Assembly (NCBI RefSeq): GCF_900142725.1 | Contig: NZ_FRBW01000001.1 | Location: 992,001 to 1,056,000 of the forward strand | Origin: Roseibium suaedae | GTDB taxonomy: Bacteria; Pseudomonadota; Alphaproteobacteria; Rhizobiales; Stappiaceae | Length of the DNA: 64,000 nt | Direction: 5' to 3' | In this document: one piece after another, positions 44,417 through 53,255 of the stretch | Layout: the number at the start of each line of letters is the position of its first letter | Position numbering within the stretch: the first letter of the stretch is position 1 | Notes under the pieces: model-generated | Told to the model about the DNA's origin: nothing | The model's database searches: none | The model's input: the letters and a program-made list of their open reading frames with translations, nothing else | Translations under genes and position numbers: made by a program

Positions 44417-45211
44417 TTAGATCTGCGAGGGGCGGTAGCCGAGGGCGGCCGAGGCTTCGCCGGCTGCCGAGGTCAGCAGGCTGACATACTCGCCCTTGCG
44501 GGCTTCATCGAAGCGGAAGAGCGGGAAGGCAACGGAAATGGCGGCAATCGTGTTGCCCAGATGGTTGAAGACAGGGGCTGCCATGCAGCGCACACCGGCT
44601 TCGCTCTCTTCAACTTCCTCCGAATAGCCGCGTTGCCGCGTCAGCTGAAGCTGTCCGAGCAGCTCGTCTGCGGTGGTGATGGTGCGCGGCGCCAGCTTGA
44701 CCATCGACATCTGCTTCACCCGGTCGCGAATCTCATCCTCGCTGCGGAAGGCAAGCAGGGCCTTGCCGAGGGATGTGCTGTGCAGGGGATTGCGCAGGCC
44801 CAGGGTCGACTTCATCGACAGGTTGTAGAAGGAATCGTACTTGTGGATGTAGACGACCTTTCCGTCGCGCTCATCCAGAATGCCCAGATTAATGGATTCG
44901 CCCGTGGCGCGGGACAGTTTGGCCATCGCCTTGTCCGCCACCCGCAAGAGATCCGTCTGTTCGCTAAGCGATCGAGCGCCCAGGCTGAACAGCTTCAGGG
45001 TCAGCCCATATTTCTCCGTTTCCGGATCCTGTTCCACATAGCCCAGCTCAACCATCGTTTGCAGCAAACGGTGGGCGGTGGTCTTTGACGTCATCGCCTT
45101 TTGCGCCAGATCGGCAAGGCTCGCGCGCTTTTCGTCCACGAGGGTTTCCAGCACGGCGAAGACCTTGAGAACGGCTGCGACGTTTTCGGTTTTGGGCTGT
45201 GGATCTGCCAT
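44417..45211 (-). CDS. IclR-family transcriptional regulator
   Basis: 264 residues from Met at 45211 (a longer start at 45241 is possible). Winged HTH at about 10-70 (AAVLKVFAVLETL...SLADLAQKAMTSKTTAHRLLQTMVELGYVEQD), then the IclR ligand domain (DGKVVYIHKYDS, LHSTSLGKALLAF, EEVEESEAGVRCMAAPVF). It resembles KdgR-type regulators of uronate use and is divergent from the GH105 operon, which it most likely controls. TTCCGAAA motifs in the shared region are candidate binding sites. Confidence 0.9.
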   Translation of the reverse strand: MADPQPKTENVAAVLKVFAVLETLVDEKRASLADLAQKAMTSKTTAHRLLQTMVELGYVEQDPETEKYGLTLKLFSLGARSLSEQTDLLRVADKAMAKLSRATGESINLGILDERDGKVVYIHKYDSFYNLSMKSTLGLRNPLHSTSLGKALLAFRSEDEIRDRVKQMSMVKLAPRTITTADELLGQLQLTRQRGYSEEVEESEAGVRCMAAPVFNHLGNTIAAISVAFPLFRFDEARKGEYVSLLTSAAGEASAALGYRPSQI

Positions 45212-45227
45212 ATTCTTGTTCTTTATT

Positions 45228-45394
45228 TTTCGGAACCTCATTCTGAATTTTGAATTTCAGCCTGTCAAGCGGTCCGGTAAAATCCGAAAACATTCATGTT
45301 TTCATATTGTGCGCTGCGGAATTGCCTCGCCAAAAACAGCGTTGATATTTGCCGTCGAGTATGGTTGCTTATTTTCCGAAACGATGTTCCGAAA
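45228..45394. promoter_or_regulatory. Repeated TTCCGAAA motifs in the IclR/GH105 promoter region
   Basis: TTCCGAAA occurs at 45374-45381 and 45387-45394 (13-base spacing, just before the GH105 gene) and inverted at 45228-45235 (just before the IclR gene); a near copy ATCCGAAA is at 45282-45289. This fits IclR-type operators over both promoters. Confidence 0.6.
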
Positions 45395-45427
45395 ATTTTT
45401 TCGTAAGACTTGGGAGGGTCCGGCATC

Positions 45428-46549
45428 ATGCATCCGCTGCTTAGGCAGAAAGACCATTTTATCTCGCGTAGCGGCGTGTGTGAGCTGATTGACCGCCTGA
45501 CCGACAACCTCATCAACATCGAGGATAAGACGGGCGAGTTCCTGCTCAGGCTGGAAGATGGCCGTGTCATCGACACCAAGGGTTGGGCCGGATGGGAGTG
45601 GACCCACGGCATCGGTCTCTACGGGTTGTTCAAATACTGGCAGCAGACCGGCAATCAGAAGGCCATGTCCATCATCACGGACTGGTTCGAGGCCCGGCTG
45701 GCCGAGGGAACACCGACCAAGAACATCAACACGGTCGCGCCTTTCCTGACCCTTGCTCATCTTCACGAGCTGTCCCCGGATCCGCGTTTCGTGCCCTATC
45801 TGGAGACCTGGGCCGAGTGGGTCATGCATGAAATGCCGCGTACCCGCGAAGGCGGCCTGCAGCATATCGTCTACAACAGCGTGAACGACCAGCAGATGTG
45901 GGACGACACGCTGATGATGAGCGTGCTGCCGCTGGCCAAGATCGGTCTTGTGCTGAACCGTCCGGAGTATGTGGAAGAGGCCAAGTACCAGTTCCTTGTT
46001 CATGCCCAGTATCTGTGCGACACCCACACCGGTCTCTGGTTCCATGGCTGGACGTTCGACGGCAATCACAACTTCGCCAAGGCACTCTGGGCCCGTGGCA
46101 ACAGCTGGATCACCATTGCCATCCCCGAGTTCATCGAGCTTCTCGACCTGAAGGAAGGGGATGCCCTGCGCCGGCATCTGGTGTCGCTGCTCACCCGTCA
46201 GGCGGCGACTTTGAAAGAACATCAGGATCAGAAAACGGGCCTCTGGCACACGTTGATCGATGATCCGGATAGCTATGTGGAAGCGTCTGCGACCGCTGGC
46301 TTTGCCTATGGCCTGATGAAGGGCGTGCGCAAGCGCTATCTCGGCCGCGAGTATCTGGAAACCGCAGAGCGGGCGATGAAGGGCGTGGTCGATCACATCA
46401 GTGCGGACGGTGAGCTTCAGCAGGTGTCCTTCGGAACCGCGATGGGCAGCGACCTGGATTTCTACCGCGAGATCAAGCTGACCTCGATGCCTTACGGGCA
46501 GGCCATGGCCATGCTGTGTCTGACGGAGCTTTTGCGCAGCCATATCTGA
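45428..46549 (+). CDS. GH105 unsaturated uronyl hydrolase (YteR/RhiN-like)
   Basis: 373 residues, normal for GH88/GH105 (alpha/alpha six-barrel). Visible features: GWEWTHGIGLYGLFKYW (substrate site), NINTVAPFLTLA, QQMWDDTLMMSVLPLA with the catalytic Asp (Asp159/160), WFHGWTF, WARGNSWITIAI and EASATAGFAYGL. It releases the 4,5-unsaturated uronic acid from oligosaccharides made by polysaccharide lyases (rhamnogalacturonan, or ulvan in marine settings). No signal peptide, so it acts in the cytoplasm on imported sugars. First gene of the IclR-linked locus. Confidence 0.92.
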   Translation: MHPLLRQKDHFISRSGVCELIDRLTDNLINIEDKTGEFLLRLEDGRVIDTKGWAGWEWTHGIGLYGLFKYWQQTGNQKAMSIITDWFEARLAEGTPTKNINTVAPFLTLAHLHELSPDPRFVPYLETWAEWVMHEMPRTREGGLQHIVYNSVNDQQMWDDTLMMSVLPLAKIGLVLNRPEYVEEAKYQFLVHAQYLCDTHTGLWFHGWTFDGNHNFAKALWARGNSWITIAIPEFIELLDLKEGDALRRHLVSLLTRQAATLKEHQDQKTGLWHTLIDDPDSYVEASATAGFAYGLMKGVRKRYLGREYLETAERAMKGVVDHISADGELQQVSFGTAMGSDLDFYREIKLTSMPYGQAMAMLCLTELLRSHI

Positions 46550-46631
46550 GGCGGCTGTGCGGGAATGACGGGGTGACCCGTGAAATCTGTCCGGGCCGGG
46601 GAGGGCACCGGAAAAAGTGGAGGAAGATATA

Positions 46632-47915
46632 ATGACCAAACTGACGAGACGTACCCTTCTGGGCACCATGGGTGTGGCAGCCGCCGCAACTGCGCTGCCG
46701 CGCCTTCCGGCCATGGCCGCAGACCGGACCATCCGGCACTTCTGGTGGGGCAACCCGAACCGTGACAAGCGGACCTTCGACGTGATCGCCGCCTTCCAGA
46801 AGAAGCATCCGGACATTGAAGTTTCCGGCGAAACCATCGGCTGGGGCGACTACTGGACCAAGATGGCGACCCAGACCGCGGGCCGGAACATGGCCGATCT
46901 GGTGCAGATGGACTACCGCTATCTGTTTGAATACACCCGCCGCGGCGCGCTCAAGCCGCTGGACGAATATATCGGCAAGACCCTGATGATCGAGGACTTC
47001 GATCAGGGCCCGATTTCCGGCGGCAAGGTTGATGGCCAGCTTTATGCCCTCAACATCGGCTCGAACAGCCAGGTCGTGACCTACAACACCCGCCTGATCA
47101 AGGAAGCCGGCGTCGAGTTCGATCCGATCAACTGGACCCACGAGGACTTCGCCCGAGTCTGCGAGGCGGTCACCAAGGCAAGCGGCGGCAAGATCAAGGG
47201 CTGCGACGACCTCTCCGTTTATATTGAAGACGCTGAAGCCTGGATCCGCCAGCGCGGCAACGAGTTCTATGACGCGGACGGCAATGTCTCGGCGACCGTG
47301 GACGACATGTCCACCTATTGGCAGCATTGGGCAGACCTGCGCGCCAAGGAGATCATCGTCGGCAAGGAACGCACCCTGACCCTGGACGAAGCGCTGGCTG
47401 AACGCGGCATCATCAAGGGCGATGCGGCCATGTCCGCCATCTGGTCCAACCAGGTCGTGGGCACCCAGGCCCTGATGCAGGATGAAGTGGGCGCCGCCAT
47501 GCTGCCGCACCTCAAGGATGGCAAGCCGGGTCAGTTCATCAAGCCGTCCATGTTCATGTCCCTGTCGCGCGATGCCAAGGATGTGGATGCGGCGATCGCC
47601 TACATGAACGATTGGGTCAATGATCCGGAAATCACCGCGATCCTCGGCCTTGAGCGCGGCATTCCGTGTTCCGCCAAGGTCCGTGAGGCCCTTGCTCCGA
47701 ACCTCAGCCCTGTCGAGCAGCTGACGATGACCTACTTCAACGCGATCCAGGACAAGGTGGCGCCGCTGCCGCTTCCCGCTCCCAAGGGGGCCGGCGAAGT
47801 GCGCGACAGCTTCCGCCGGACCGCATCGGAAGTCATCCTTGGCAACATGAGCGCAGCCGATGCCGCCACCATGTTCATCGAGGATGCCCAGTCCATCGTG
47901 GAACGCGCCCGCTAG
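46632..47915 (+). CDS. Sugar ABC transporter substrate-binding protein
   Basis: 427 residues from ATG 46632 (GGAGGAAG upstream). Tat-like signal (MTKLTRRTLLGTMG...PAMAADR), then a family 1 solute-binding protein: HFWWGNPNRDKRTFDVIAAFQKKHP, DLVQMDYRYLFEYTRRGALKPL, LNIGSNSQVVTYNTRLI. It binds oligosaccharides in the periplasm; given GH105, the likely ligand is a uronide disaccharide with an unsaturated end. It lies 82 bases after GH105. A GC-rich hairpin after the stop probably allows higher expression than the permeases. Confidence 0.93.
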   Translation: MTKLTRRTLLGTMGVAAAATALPRLPAMAADRTIRHFWWGNPNRDKRTFDVIAAFQKKHPDIEVSGETIGWGDYWTKMATQTAGRNMADLVQMDYRYLFEYTRRGALKPLDEYIGKTLMIEDFDQGPISGGKVDGQLYALNIGSNSQVVTYNTRLIKEAGVEFDPINWTHEDFARVCEAVTKASGGKIKGCDDLSVYIEDAEAWIRQRGNEFYDADGNVSATVDDMSTYWQHWADLRAKEIIVGKERTLTLDEALAERGIIKGDAAMSAIWSNQVVGTQALMQDEVGAAMLPHLKDGKPGQFIKPSMFMSLSRDAKDVDAAIAYMNDWVNDPEITAILGLERGIPCSAKVREALAPNLSPVEQLTMTYFNAIQDKVAPLPLPAPKGAGEVRDSFRRTASEVILGNMSAADAATMFIEDAQSIVERAR

Positions 47916-47932
47916 AGGCCTGCCTGACCAAT

Positions 47933-47957
47933 CCTCCTCCCGTCCTGCGGGGGGAGG
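47933..47957 (+). terminator. Intercistronic hairpin after the binding-protein gene
   Basis: CCTCCTCCC (47933-47941) pairs with GGGGGGAGG (47949-47957), one G-U pair, loop of 7. It has the malE-malF arrangement that stabilises the upstream mRNA or partially stops transcription. Confidence 0.6.
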
Positions 47958-47999
47958 GCCGTGCGCCCCATCGCACATTAGAAGAACAAGGCACTGCCC

Positions 48000-48893
48000 A
48001 TGAAACGCATTCTCGCGCGCAACGCGCCCGGCTACCTTTTCCTGTCGCCCTGGCTGCTCGGCTTTTTCCTGCTGGCACTCGGGCCGATTCTCGCGTCCCT
48101 GTACCTGTCCTTCACCCGCTATGACATGGTCAGCGATCCGCGTTGGATCGGGTGGGGCAATTACGAATACATGTTCACCCGGGACCGGCGTTTCTGGAAG
48201 GCCCTCGAAGTCACCTTCACCTATGTGGCCTTCGCGGTGCCCCTGCGCCTAGCCTTCGCCCTGGCTGTTGCCATGCTTTTGGACAAGGGCCTGAAGACCA
48301 TCGGTCTTTACCGCGCGATCTTCTATCTTCCGTCCCTTCTGGGCGCGTCCATCGCCATTGCCATCCTTTGGCGCGAGCTCTTCTCTGCGACCGGTGTCGT
48401 CAACCAGATGCTGGCCCTCGTGGGCATCGAGGGAACGGACTGGATCACCAATCCGAAGACCTCGATCTACACGCTGGTGATGCTGGCGGTCTGGCAGTTC
48501 GGCTCGCCGATGCTTATTTTCCTTGCGGGCCTTCGCGGCATTCCGAAGGACCTCTACGAGGCGGCCGAAATCGACGGCACGCCGCGCTGGCGGCGGTTCA
48601 CCCGCATCACGCTGCCGCTGCTGGCGCCGGTGATCTTCTTCAACCTCGTCCTGCAGACCATCGATGCCTTCAAGACCTTCTCCAGCGCCTTCATCATTTC
48701 CAATGGCACGGGCGCACCGGCGGACAGCCTGCTGTTCTTCACGGTCTATCTCTTCAACGAGGCTTTCAAGTTCTTCCGCATGGGTTACGCCTCGGCGCTG
48801 GCCTGGGTGCTGCTGATCATCATTGGCGTCTTCACCGCGCTGGCCTTCCTGTCTTCCAAATACTGGGTGCATTATGACAACGACCGCGACTGA
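48000..48893 (+). CDS. Sugar ABC transporter permease (MalF/UgpA type)
   Basis: 297 residues with six membrane helices (first: GYLFLSPWLLGFFLLALGPI) and the EAA loop EAAEIDGTPRWRRFTRITLPLL that contacts the ATPase. Pairs with the next gene, whose start overlaps its last 20 bases. Imports the ligand of the binding protein at 46632. Confidence 0.94.
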   Translation: MKRILARNAPGYLFLSPWLLGFFLLALGPILASLYLSFTRYDMVSDPRWIGWGNYEYMFTRDRRFWKALEVTFTYVAFAVPLRLAFALAVAMLLDKGLKTIGLYRAIFYLPSLLGASIAIAILWRELFSATGVVNQMLALVGIEGTDWITNPKTSIYTLVMLAVWQFGSPMLIFLAGLRGIPKDLYEAAEIDGTPRWRRFTRITLPLLAPVIFFNLVLQTIDAFKTFSSAFIISNGTGAPADSLLFFTVYLFNEAFKFFRMGYASALAWVLLIIIGVFTALAFLSSKYWVHYDNDRD

Positions 48894-49791
48894 TCTCGAA
48901 AAGGCCATGGCCTTTGACGAGGCCGCCCGGGTTGCCCATGAGCTTCGGGTAAAACAGGACCAGCGGAACCGCAGGGCGCGCTATCTCAAGCACCTGTTCC
49001 TGATCCTCGTGTCCGTGGTGATGCTCTATCCGCTGTTCTGGCTGGTGGCCTCGTCCCTGAAGCCGGAAACCCAGATCTTCGGCAGCCTGTCCCTGTGGCC
49101 GGAAGAGTTCCACTTCGACAACTACACCAGGGGCTGGAACGCGCTGCCCATCTCCTTCACCGTGTTCTACATGAACTCGGCCATCGTCACCTTGCTGTCG
49201 GTGGTGGGCAACCTGATCTCCTGCTCCTTTGCAGCCTATGCCTTTGCACGGCTGCAGTTCACCGGCCGGACGATCTGGTTCGCGCTGATGATGATGACGC
49301 TGATGATCCCCTATCACGTGGTGCTCATCCCGCAGTATGTTCAGTTCCTGAAGCTTGGCTGGGTCGATACCTATCTGCCGCTCGTCGTGCCCAAGTTTCT
49401 GGCCTCCGATGCCTTCTTCATCTTCCTGATGGTGCAGTTCTTCCGCCAGCTGCCGCGGGAGTTGGACGAGGCGGCGATGATCGACGGCTGCTCGCCCTTC
49501 AAGATCTACTGGGCCATCATCCTGCCCCTGTCGCTTCCGGCCATGGGCACGGCAGCCATCTTCTCCCTGATCTGGGTGTGGGAGGACTTCCTAGCCCCGC
49601 TGATCTACCTGAATGACATCAAGAGCTACACCGTGCCGCTGGCACTCCGCCTGTTCCTCGACCAGGAAGGCGAGTCCGCCTACGGCCAGATGTTCGCCAT
49701 GTCCGTGCTGTCGCTCGTGCCGGTGGTGATCTTCTTCGTGGCTTTCCAGAAACTCATCGTGCGCGGCATTGCCACCTCGGGAATGAAATAA
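48874..49791 (+). CDS. Sugar ABC transporter permease (MalG/UgpE type)
   Basis: 305 residues from ATG 48874, inside the 3' end of the previous permease gene, implying translational coupling. A charged cytoplasmic N-terminus of about 35 residues precedes six helices (LILVSVVMLYPLFWLVASSLKP first) and the EAA loop DEAAMIDGCSPFKIYWAIILPLS. Second half of the heterodimeric permease. Confidence 0.94.
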   Translation: MTTTATDLEKAMAFDEAARVAHELRVKQDQRNRRARYLKHLFLILVSVVMLYPLFWLVASSLKPETQIFGSLSLWPEEFHFDNYTRGWNALPISFTVFYMNSAIVTLLSVVGNLISCSFAAYAFARLQFTGRTIWFALMMMTLMIPYHVVLIPQYVQFLKLGWVDTYLPLVVPKFLASDAFFIFLMVQFFRQLPRELDEAAMIDGCSPFKIYWAIILPLSLPAMGTAAIFSLIWVWEDFLAPLIYLNDIKSYTVPLALRLFLDQEGESAYGQMFAMSVLSLVPVVIFFVAFQKLIVRGIATSGMK

Positions 49792-49804
49792 GGACTTGGA
49801 ACGA

Positions 49805-50875
49805 ATGGCTGGTTTGGAGCTCCGCAACGTCGGCAAGAGCTACGGCTCACTTTCCATCATCAAGGGACTGGACCTGGATGTGGTGGACGGCGAATTCCTC
49901 GTCCTGGTCGGTCCTTCCGGCTGCGGGAAGTCGACCCTTCTGCGCATGATCGCGGGTCTGGAAGACATCAGCGACGGCACGATTTCCATCGGCGGCAAGA
50001 TCGTCAATGACCTGCCTGCTTCCAAGCGCGAGCTGTCGATGGTCTTCCAGAGCTATGCGCTCTATCCGCATATGACGGTCGCCAAGAACCTGGCCTTCGG
50101 CCTGCAGAACTTTAATGTGCCGAAGGCGGAAGTCCAGCGCCGGGTGGAGGAGGCTGCGCGCATCCTGCAGATCGGCCAGCTGATGGACCGCAAGCCGCGT
50201 CAGCTCTCGGGCGGGCAGAAGCAGCGCGTCGCCATCGGCCGGGCCATCGTGCGCGAACCGCAGCTGTTCCTCTTCGATGAGCCGCTGTCGAACCTGGACG
50301 CCGAGCTGCGGGTGCAGATGCGGGCCGAGCTAGCCTCGCTCTATAACCGGCTTGGCACCACGATGATCTACGTGACCCACGACCAGGTGGAGGCCATGAC
50401 CATGGCCAGCCGGATCGTGGTTCTGCGCGGCGGCAAGATCGAGCAGGTCGGCACGCCGCAGGAACTCTACACACGGCCGCAGAACCTCTTCGTTGCCGGT
50501 TTCATCGGCTCGCCAAAGATCAACATGCTGGCAGCAAAAGTGTCGCGCAGTGGGGGAGCCGCTACCATTGCCATCGACGGCATGCCCGCGTTCCAGTTGC
50601 CGGGGCTTGCCACCGGCGACGACGCGCTGACCCTGTGCGTGCGTCCGGGCAGCATGCATCTGGGCGGCGGGGATGTTCAGACCCGGGGCAAGATCATCCT
50701 GGTAGAATATCTGGGCAACGAGACCCTGCTGCATGTCGCCCTGTCTTCCGGTCAAACCCTTCTGGTCAGCGACAGCGGCCGGTCCCAATATCGCAGCGGC
50801 GAGGAGGTCACCCTCGGTTTCGACCTTGCCGACCTCCATGTGTTCGATAGCGCAGGTCAGCGCGTCGAGAGCTAA
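49805..50875 (+). CDS. Sugar ABC transporter ATPase (UgpC/MsmK type)
   Basis: 356 residues from ATG 49805. Walker A (GPSGCGKSTLL), Q loop (VFQSYALYPHM), signature (LSGGQKQRVAIGRAI), Walker B (LFLFDEPLSNLD), switch His (YVTHDQVEAMTM) and a C-terminal OB-fold/TOBE domain (about 240-356). Energises the MalF/MalG-type permeases just upstream, 13 bases away. Carrying its own ATPase makes this locus a self-contained importer. Confidence 0.95.
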   Translation: MAGLELRNVGKSYGSLSIIKGLDLDVVDGEFLVLVGPSGCGKSTLLRMIAGLEDISDGTISIGGKIVNDLPASKRELSMVFQSYALYPHMTVAKNLAFGLQNFNVPKAEVQRRVEEAARILQIGQLMDRKPRQLSGGQKQRVAIGRAIVREPQLFLFDEPLSNLDAELRVQMRAELASLYNRLGTTMIYVTHDQVEAMTMASRIVVLRGGKIEQVGTPQELYTRPQNLFVAGFIGSPKINMLAAKVSRSGGAATIAIDGMPAFQLPGLATGDDALTLCVRPGSMHLGGGDVQTRGKIILVEYLGNETLLHVALSSGQTLLVSDSGRSQYRSGEEVTLGFDLADLHVFDSAGQRVES

Positions 50876-50894
50876 CAAAACGAGAGCCAGTCAA

Positions 50895-52190
50895 GTGAAG
50901 ATCGCCATCGTTGGATGCGGGTCGCGGCACAAGATGTTCCGCGATTCCGTGGTTGAGGACTATCCGGAAAAGCATGAAATCGTCGCCCTGTGCGACAGCA
51001 ACGCCCATCGGCTGAACGAGGCGGCAAAGGCCGTTTCCCAGCCGGGCACCAACGGGGTTGCGACCTATCTGGCGGCAGACTTCGACCGCCTCATTGCCGA
51101 GCAGAAGCCGGATACGGTCGTGGTCGCCACGCCCGACTTCCTGCATTCCGACTATATCATCCGCGCCTTCGAGGCTGGCTGTGATGTCATCTGCGAAAAG
51201 CCCCTGACCATCGACCTGTCACGCCTGAAGCAGATCGTAGACACGCAGCGCCGGACGGGGCGCAAGATCAAGGTCACCTTCAACTACCGCTATTCGCCCG
51301 CCCGCACCCAGATCAAGGAGCTGATCGCCTCGGGCACCATCGGCGAGGTGACGGCTGTCGATTTCCGCTGGCATCTGGACCGGGTGCATGGCGCAGATTA
51401 TTTCCGCCGCTGGCATCGCCAGAAGGAAAACTCGGGCGGTCTTCTCGTTCACAAGTCCACGCACCATTTCGATCTGCTGAACTGGTGGCTTGGCACTGCG
51501 CCGGTCGAGGTCCTCGCCTCCGGCCGTCGGGCTTTTTACCGGCCGGAAATGGCCGTGGAACTCGGGCTTGAGGGCAGGGGCGCCCGCTGCACGGGCTGTC
51601 CGGTCGCGGCCAAGTGCGACTTCGATCTCAAGATGGGCGAGGATGCGGCGCTCAAGAGCCTCTATCTCGATGCGGAAGCCGATGATGGCTACTTCCGCGA
51701 TCTCTGCGTCTTTGATGAGGAGATCGGCATCGAGGACACGATGCAGGCCCATATCCGCTATGCGTCCGGTGTCACTGCCAACTACACCCTGACCGCCTAT
51801 TCCCCATGGGAAGGGCTGGAGATCAAGTTCCAGGGCACCAAGGGCGAGATCACCCACAGGCATGTGGAAGTGCACGGCGTGTTCGGCGGCGAACGGGACC
51901 ATGCGGATGAAGATGCCATCACGACCGAGCTGAATCTTGCGGGCCAGAAGCCGGTGATGCTGGAGGTGCCCAAGGCAAAGGGCCATCACGGCGGTGCCGA
52001 TCCGGTCATGCTCGGCTATATCTTCGATCCGGAAGGCATGGAGCCGGACCGTTTCGGCCGCGCTTCCGATCATGTGGCCGGTGCCTGGTCGATCCTGACC
52101 GGCATTGCCGCAAATGCTTCCATCGAAACCGGTTCTCTGGTCAATATACCCAGCATGCTGCGGTCCCGTGGCATTCATATAGGGGCCTAG
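50895..52190 (+). CDS. Gfo/Idh/MocA-family oxidoreductase 1
   Basis: 431 residues from GTG 50895. Rossmann start VKIAIVGCGSRHKMF, then VVVATPDFLHSDYI and the hallmark CEKPLTIDLSRLK (Lys of the EKP motif). The substrate domain has GGLLVHKSTHHFDLLNWWLG. A Cys-rich insert (CTGCPVAAKCDFD, about residues 235-247) occurs in a subset of this family and could bind metal. The family oxidises or rearranges sugars and sugar acids with NAD(P). First of three such genes after the ABC transporter; its substrate is presumably derived from the imported uronide. Confidence 0.9.
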   Translation: MKIAIVGCGSRHKMFRDSVVEDYPEKHEIVALCDSNAHRLNEAAKAVSQPGTNGVATYLAADFDRLIAEQKPDTVVVATPDFLHSDYIIRAFEAGCDVICEKPLTIDLSRLKQIVDTQRRTGRKIKVTFNYRYSPARTQIKELIASGTIGEVTAVDFRWHLDRVHGADYFRRWHRQKENSGGLLVHKSTHHFDLLNWWLGTAPVEVLASGRRAFYRPEMAVELGLEGRGARCTGCPVAAKCDFDLKMGEDAALKSLYLDAEADDGYFRDLCVFDEEIGIEDTMQAHIRYASGVTANYTLTAYSPWEGLEIKFQGTKGEITHRHVEVHGVFGGERDHADEDAITTELNLAGQKPVMLEVPKAKGHHGGADPVMLGYIFDPEGMEPDRFGRASDHVAGAWSILTGIAANASIETGSLVNIPSMLRSRGIHIGA

Positions 52191-52232
52191 TGCCCCTCCT
52201 TCCTCTCTTCGGTCTTTCAGACAGGCAGCGTC

Positions 52233-53255
52233 ATGGCAGTTCCTCTGCGAATGGGTGTGATCGGCATCGATCACGGACATATCTACGGCATGGTTGAAGG
52301 CATGCAGGCGGCAGGCTTCACCCTGGTCGCCTGGAGCACGGGCAGCCAGACCCCGGAGAGCAGCCGCAAGACGGCTGCGGAGAAATGGTCCGGCATTCCC
52401 GAGCTGGAGCCGGAGGCAATCCTGGAGGATCAGAGCCTGTCCCTGATCCTTAGTGCTTCGATCAACAGCGAAAGGGCGGCGGTTGCCATTGCTGCAATGG
52501 AGCATGGCAAGGATGTGCTGGTCGACAAGCCGGGCTGCACCACGCTGGATCAGCTCGAGACCTTGCAGCTTGCCGCGCTGCGCACTGGCCAGCGCTGGAT
52601 CGTGTCTTTCTCCGAGCGTGTCGGCGTGGAAAGCACGGCACTGGTGGACCGTCTGATCGGGGAAGGGCGGATCGGCAAAGTCGTCCAGACGGTCGGCTTC
52701 GGCCCGCACAGACTGAATGCCGATGTCCGGCCTGACTGGTTCTGGAGCCGGGAGCAGACCGGCGGCATCCTGACGGACATCTGCGCTCACCAGTTCGATC
52801 AGTTCCTGCATTTCACCGGCTCCACCGAGGCCAGGGTGGTTTCAGCTCATGTCGGCAACACGGCGAATACGGACCGCCCGGATTTCCAGGATTTCGGCGA
52901 AGCCTTGCTGGAGGGCAATTGCGGCCGCGGATATGCCCGCGTGGACTGGCTGACCCCTCATGGTCTGCCGGTCTGGGGGGATGGCCGGATCACGATCCTG
53001 GGCACCGAAGGCACCATCGAGATGCGCAAGTATATCGATCTCGCGGGGCGGCCGGGCGGCAACCACGTGTTCCTGGCGGACAAGGCCGGAGTGGAGCATT
53101 TCGATGCCACCGGGGCAGGCAAACCCTTCTATACGGCCCTGGCATGGGATGTGGCAGAGCGCACGGAAACGGCCATGACCCAGGCCCATGCCTTCCTGGC
53201 GACCCGGCTGGCGCTGGAAGCGCAGGAGATGGCCGAGCGGGAGCAGGCCAGATGA
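52233..53255 (+). CDS. Gfo/Idh/MocA-family oxidoreductase 2
   Basis: 340 residues. The N-terminus is an unusual Rossmann variant (MGVIGIDHGHIYGMVEGMQ) in which the GxGxxG loop is replaced by a His-containing GIDHGH. Further on: LILSASINSERAAV, the VDKPGCTTLDQLE motif (DKP in place of EKP) and GGILTDICAHQFDQFLHFTG. These changes are typical of a divergent branch whose reactions are mostly unknown. It lies 42 bases after oxidoreductase 1, and its stop overlaps the start of oxidoreductase 3 by 4 bases. Confidence 0.85.
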   Translation: MAVPLRMGVIGIDHGHIYGMVEGMQAAGFTLVAWSTGSQTPESSRKTAAEKWSGIPELEPEAILEDQSLSLILSASINSERAAVAIAAMEHGKDVLVDKPGCTTLDQLETLQLAALRTGQRWIVSFSERVGVESTALVDRLIGEGRIGKVVQTVGFGPHRLNADVRPDWFWSREQTGGILTDICAHQFDQFLHFTGSTEARVVSAHVGNTANTDRPDFQDFGEALLEGNCGRGYARVDWLTPHGLPVWGDGRITILGTEGTIEMRKYIDLAGRPGGNHVFLADKAGVEHFDATGAGKPFYTALAWDVAERTETAMTQAHAFLATRLALEAQEMAEREQAR

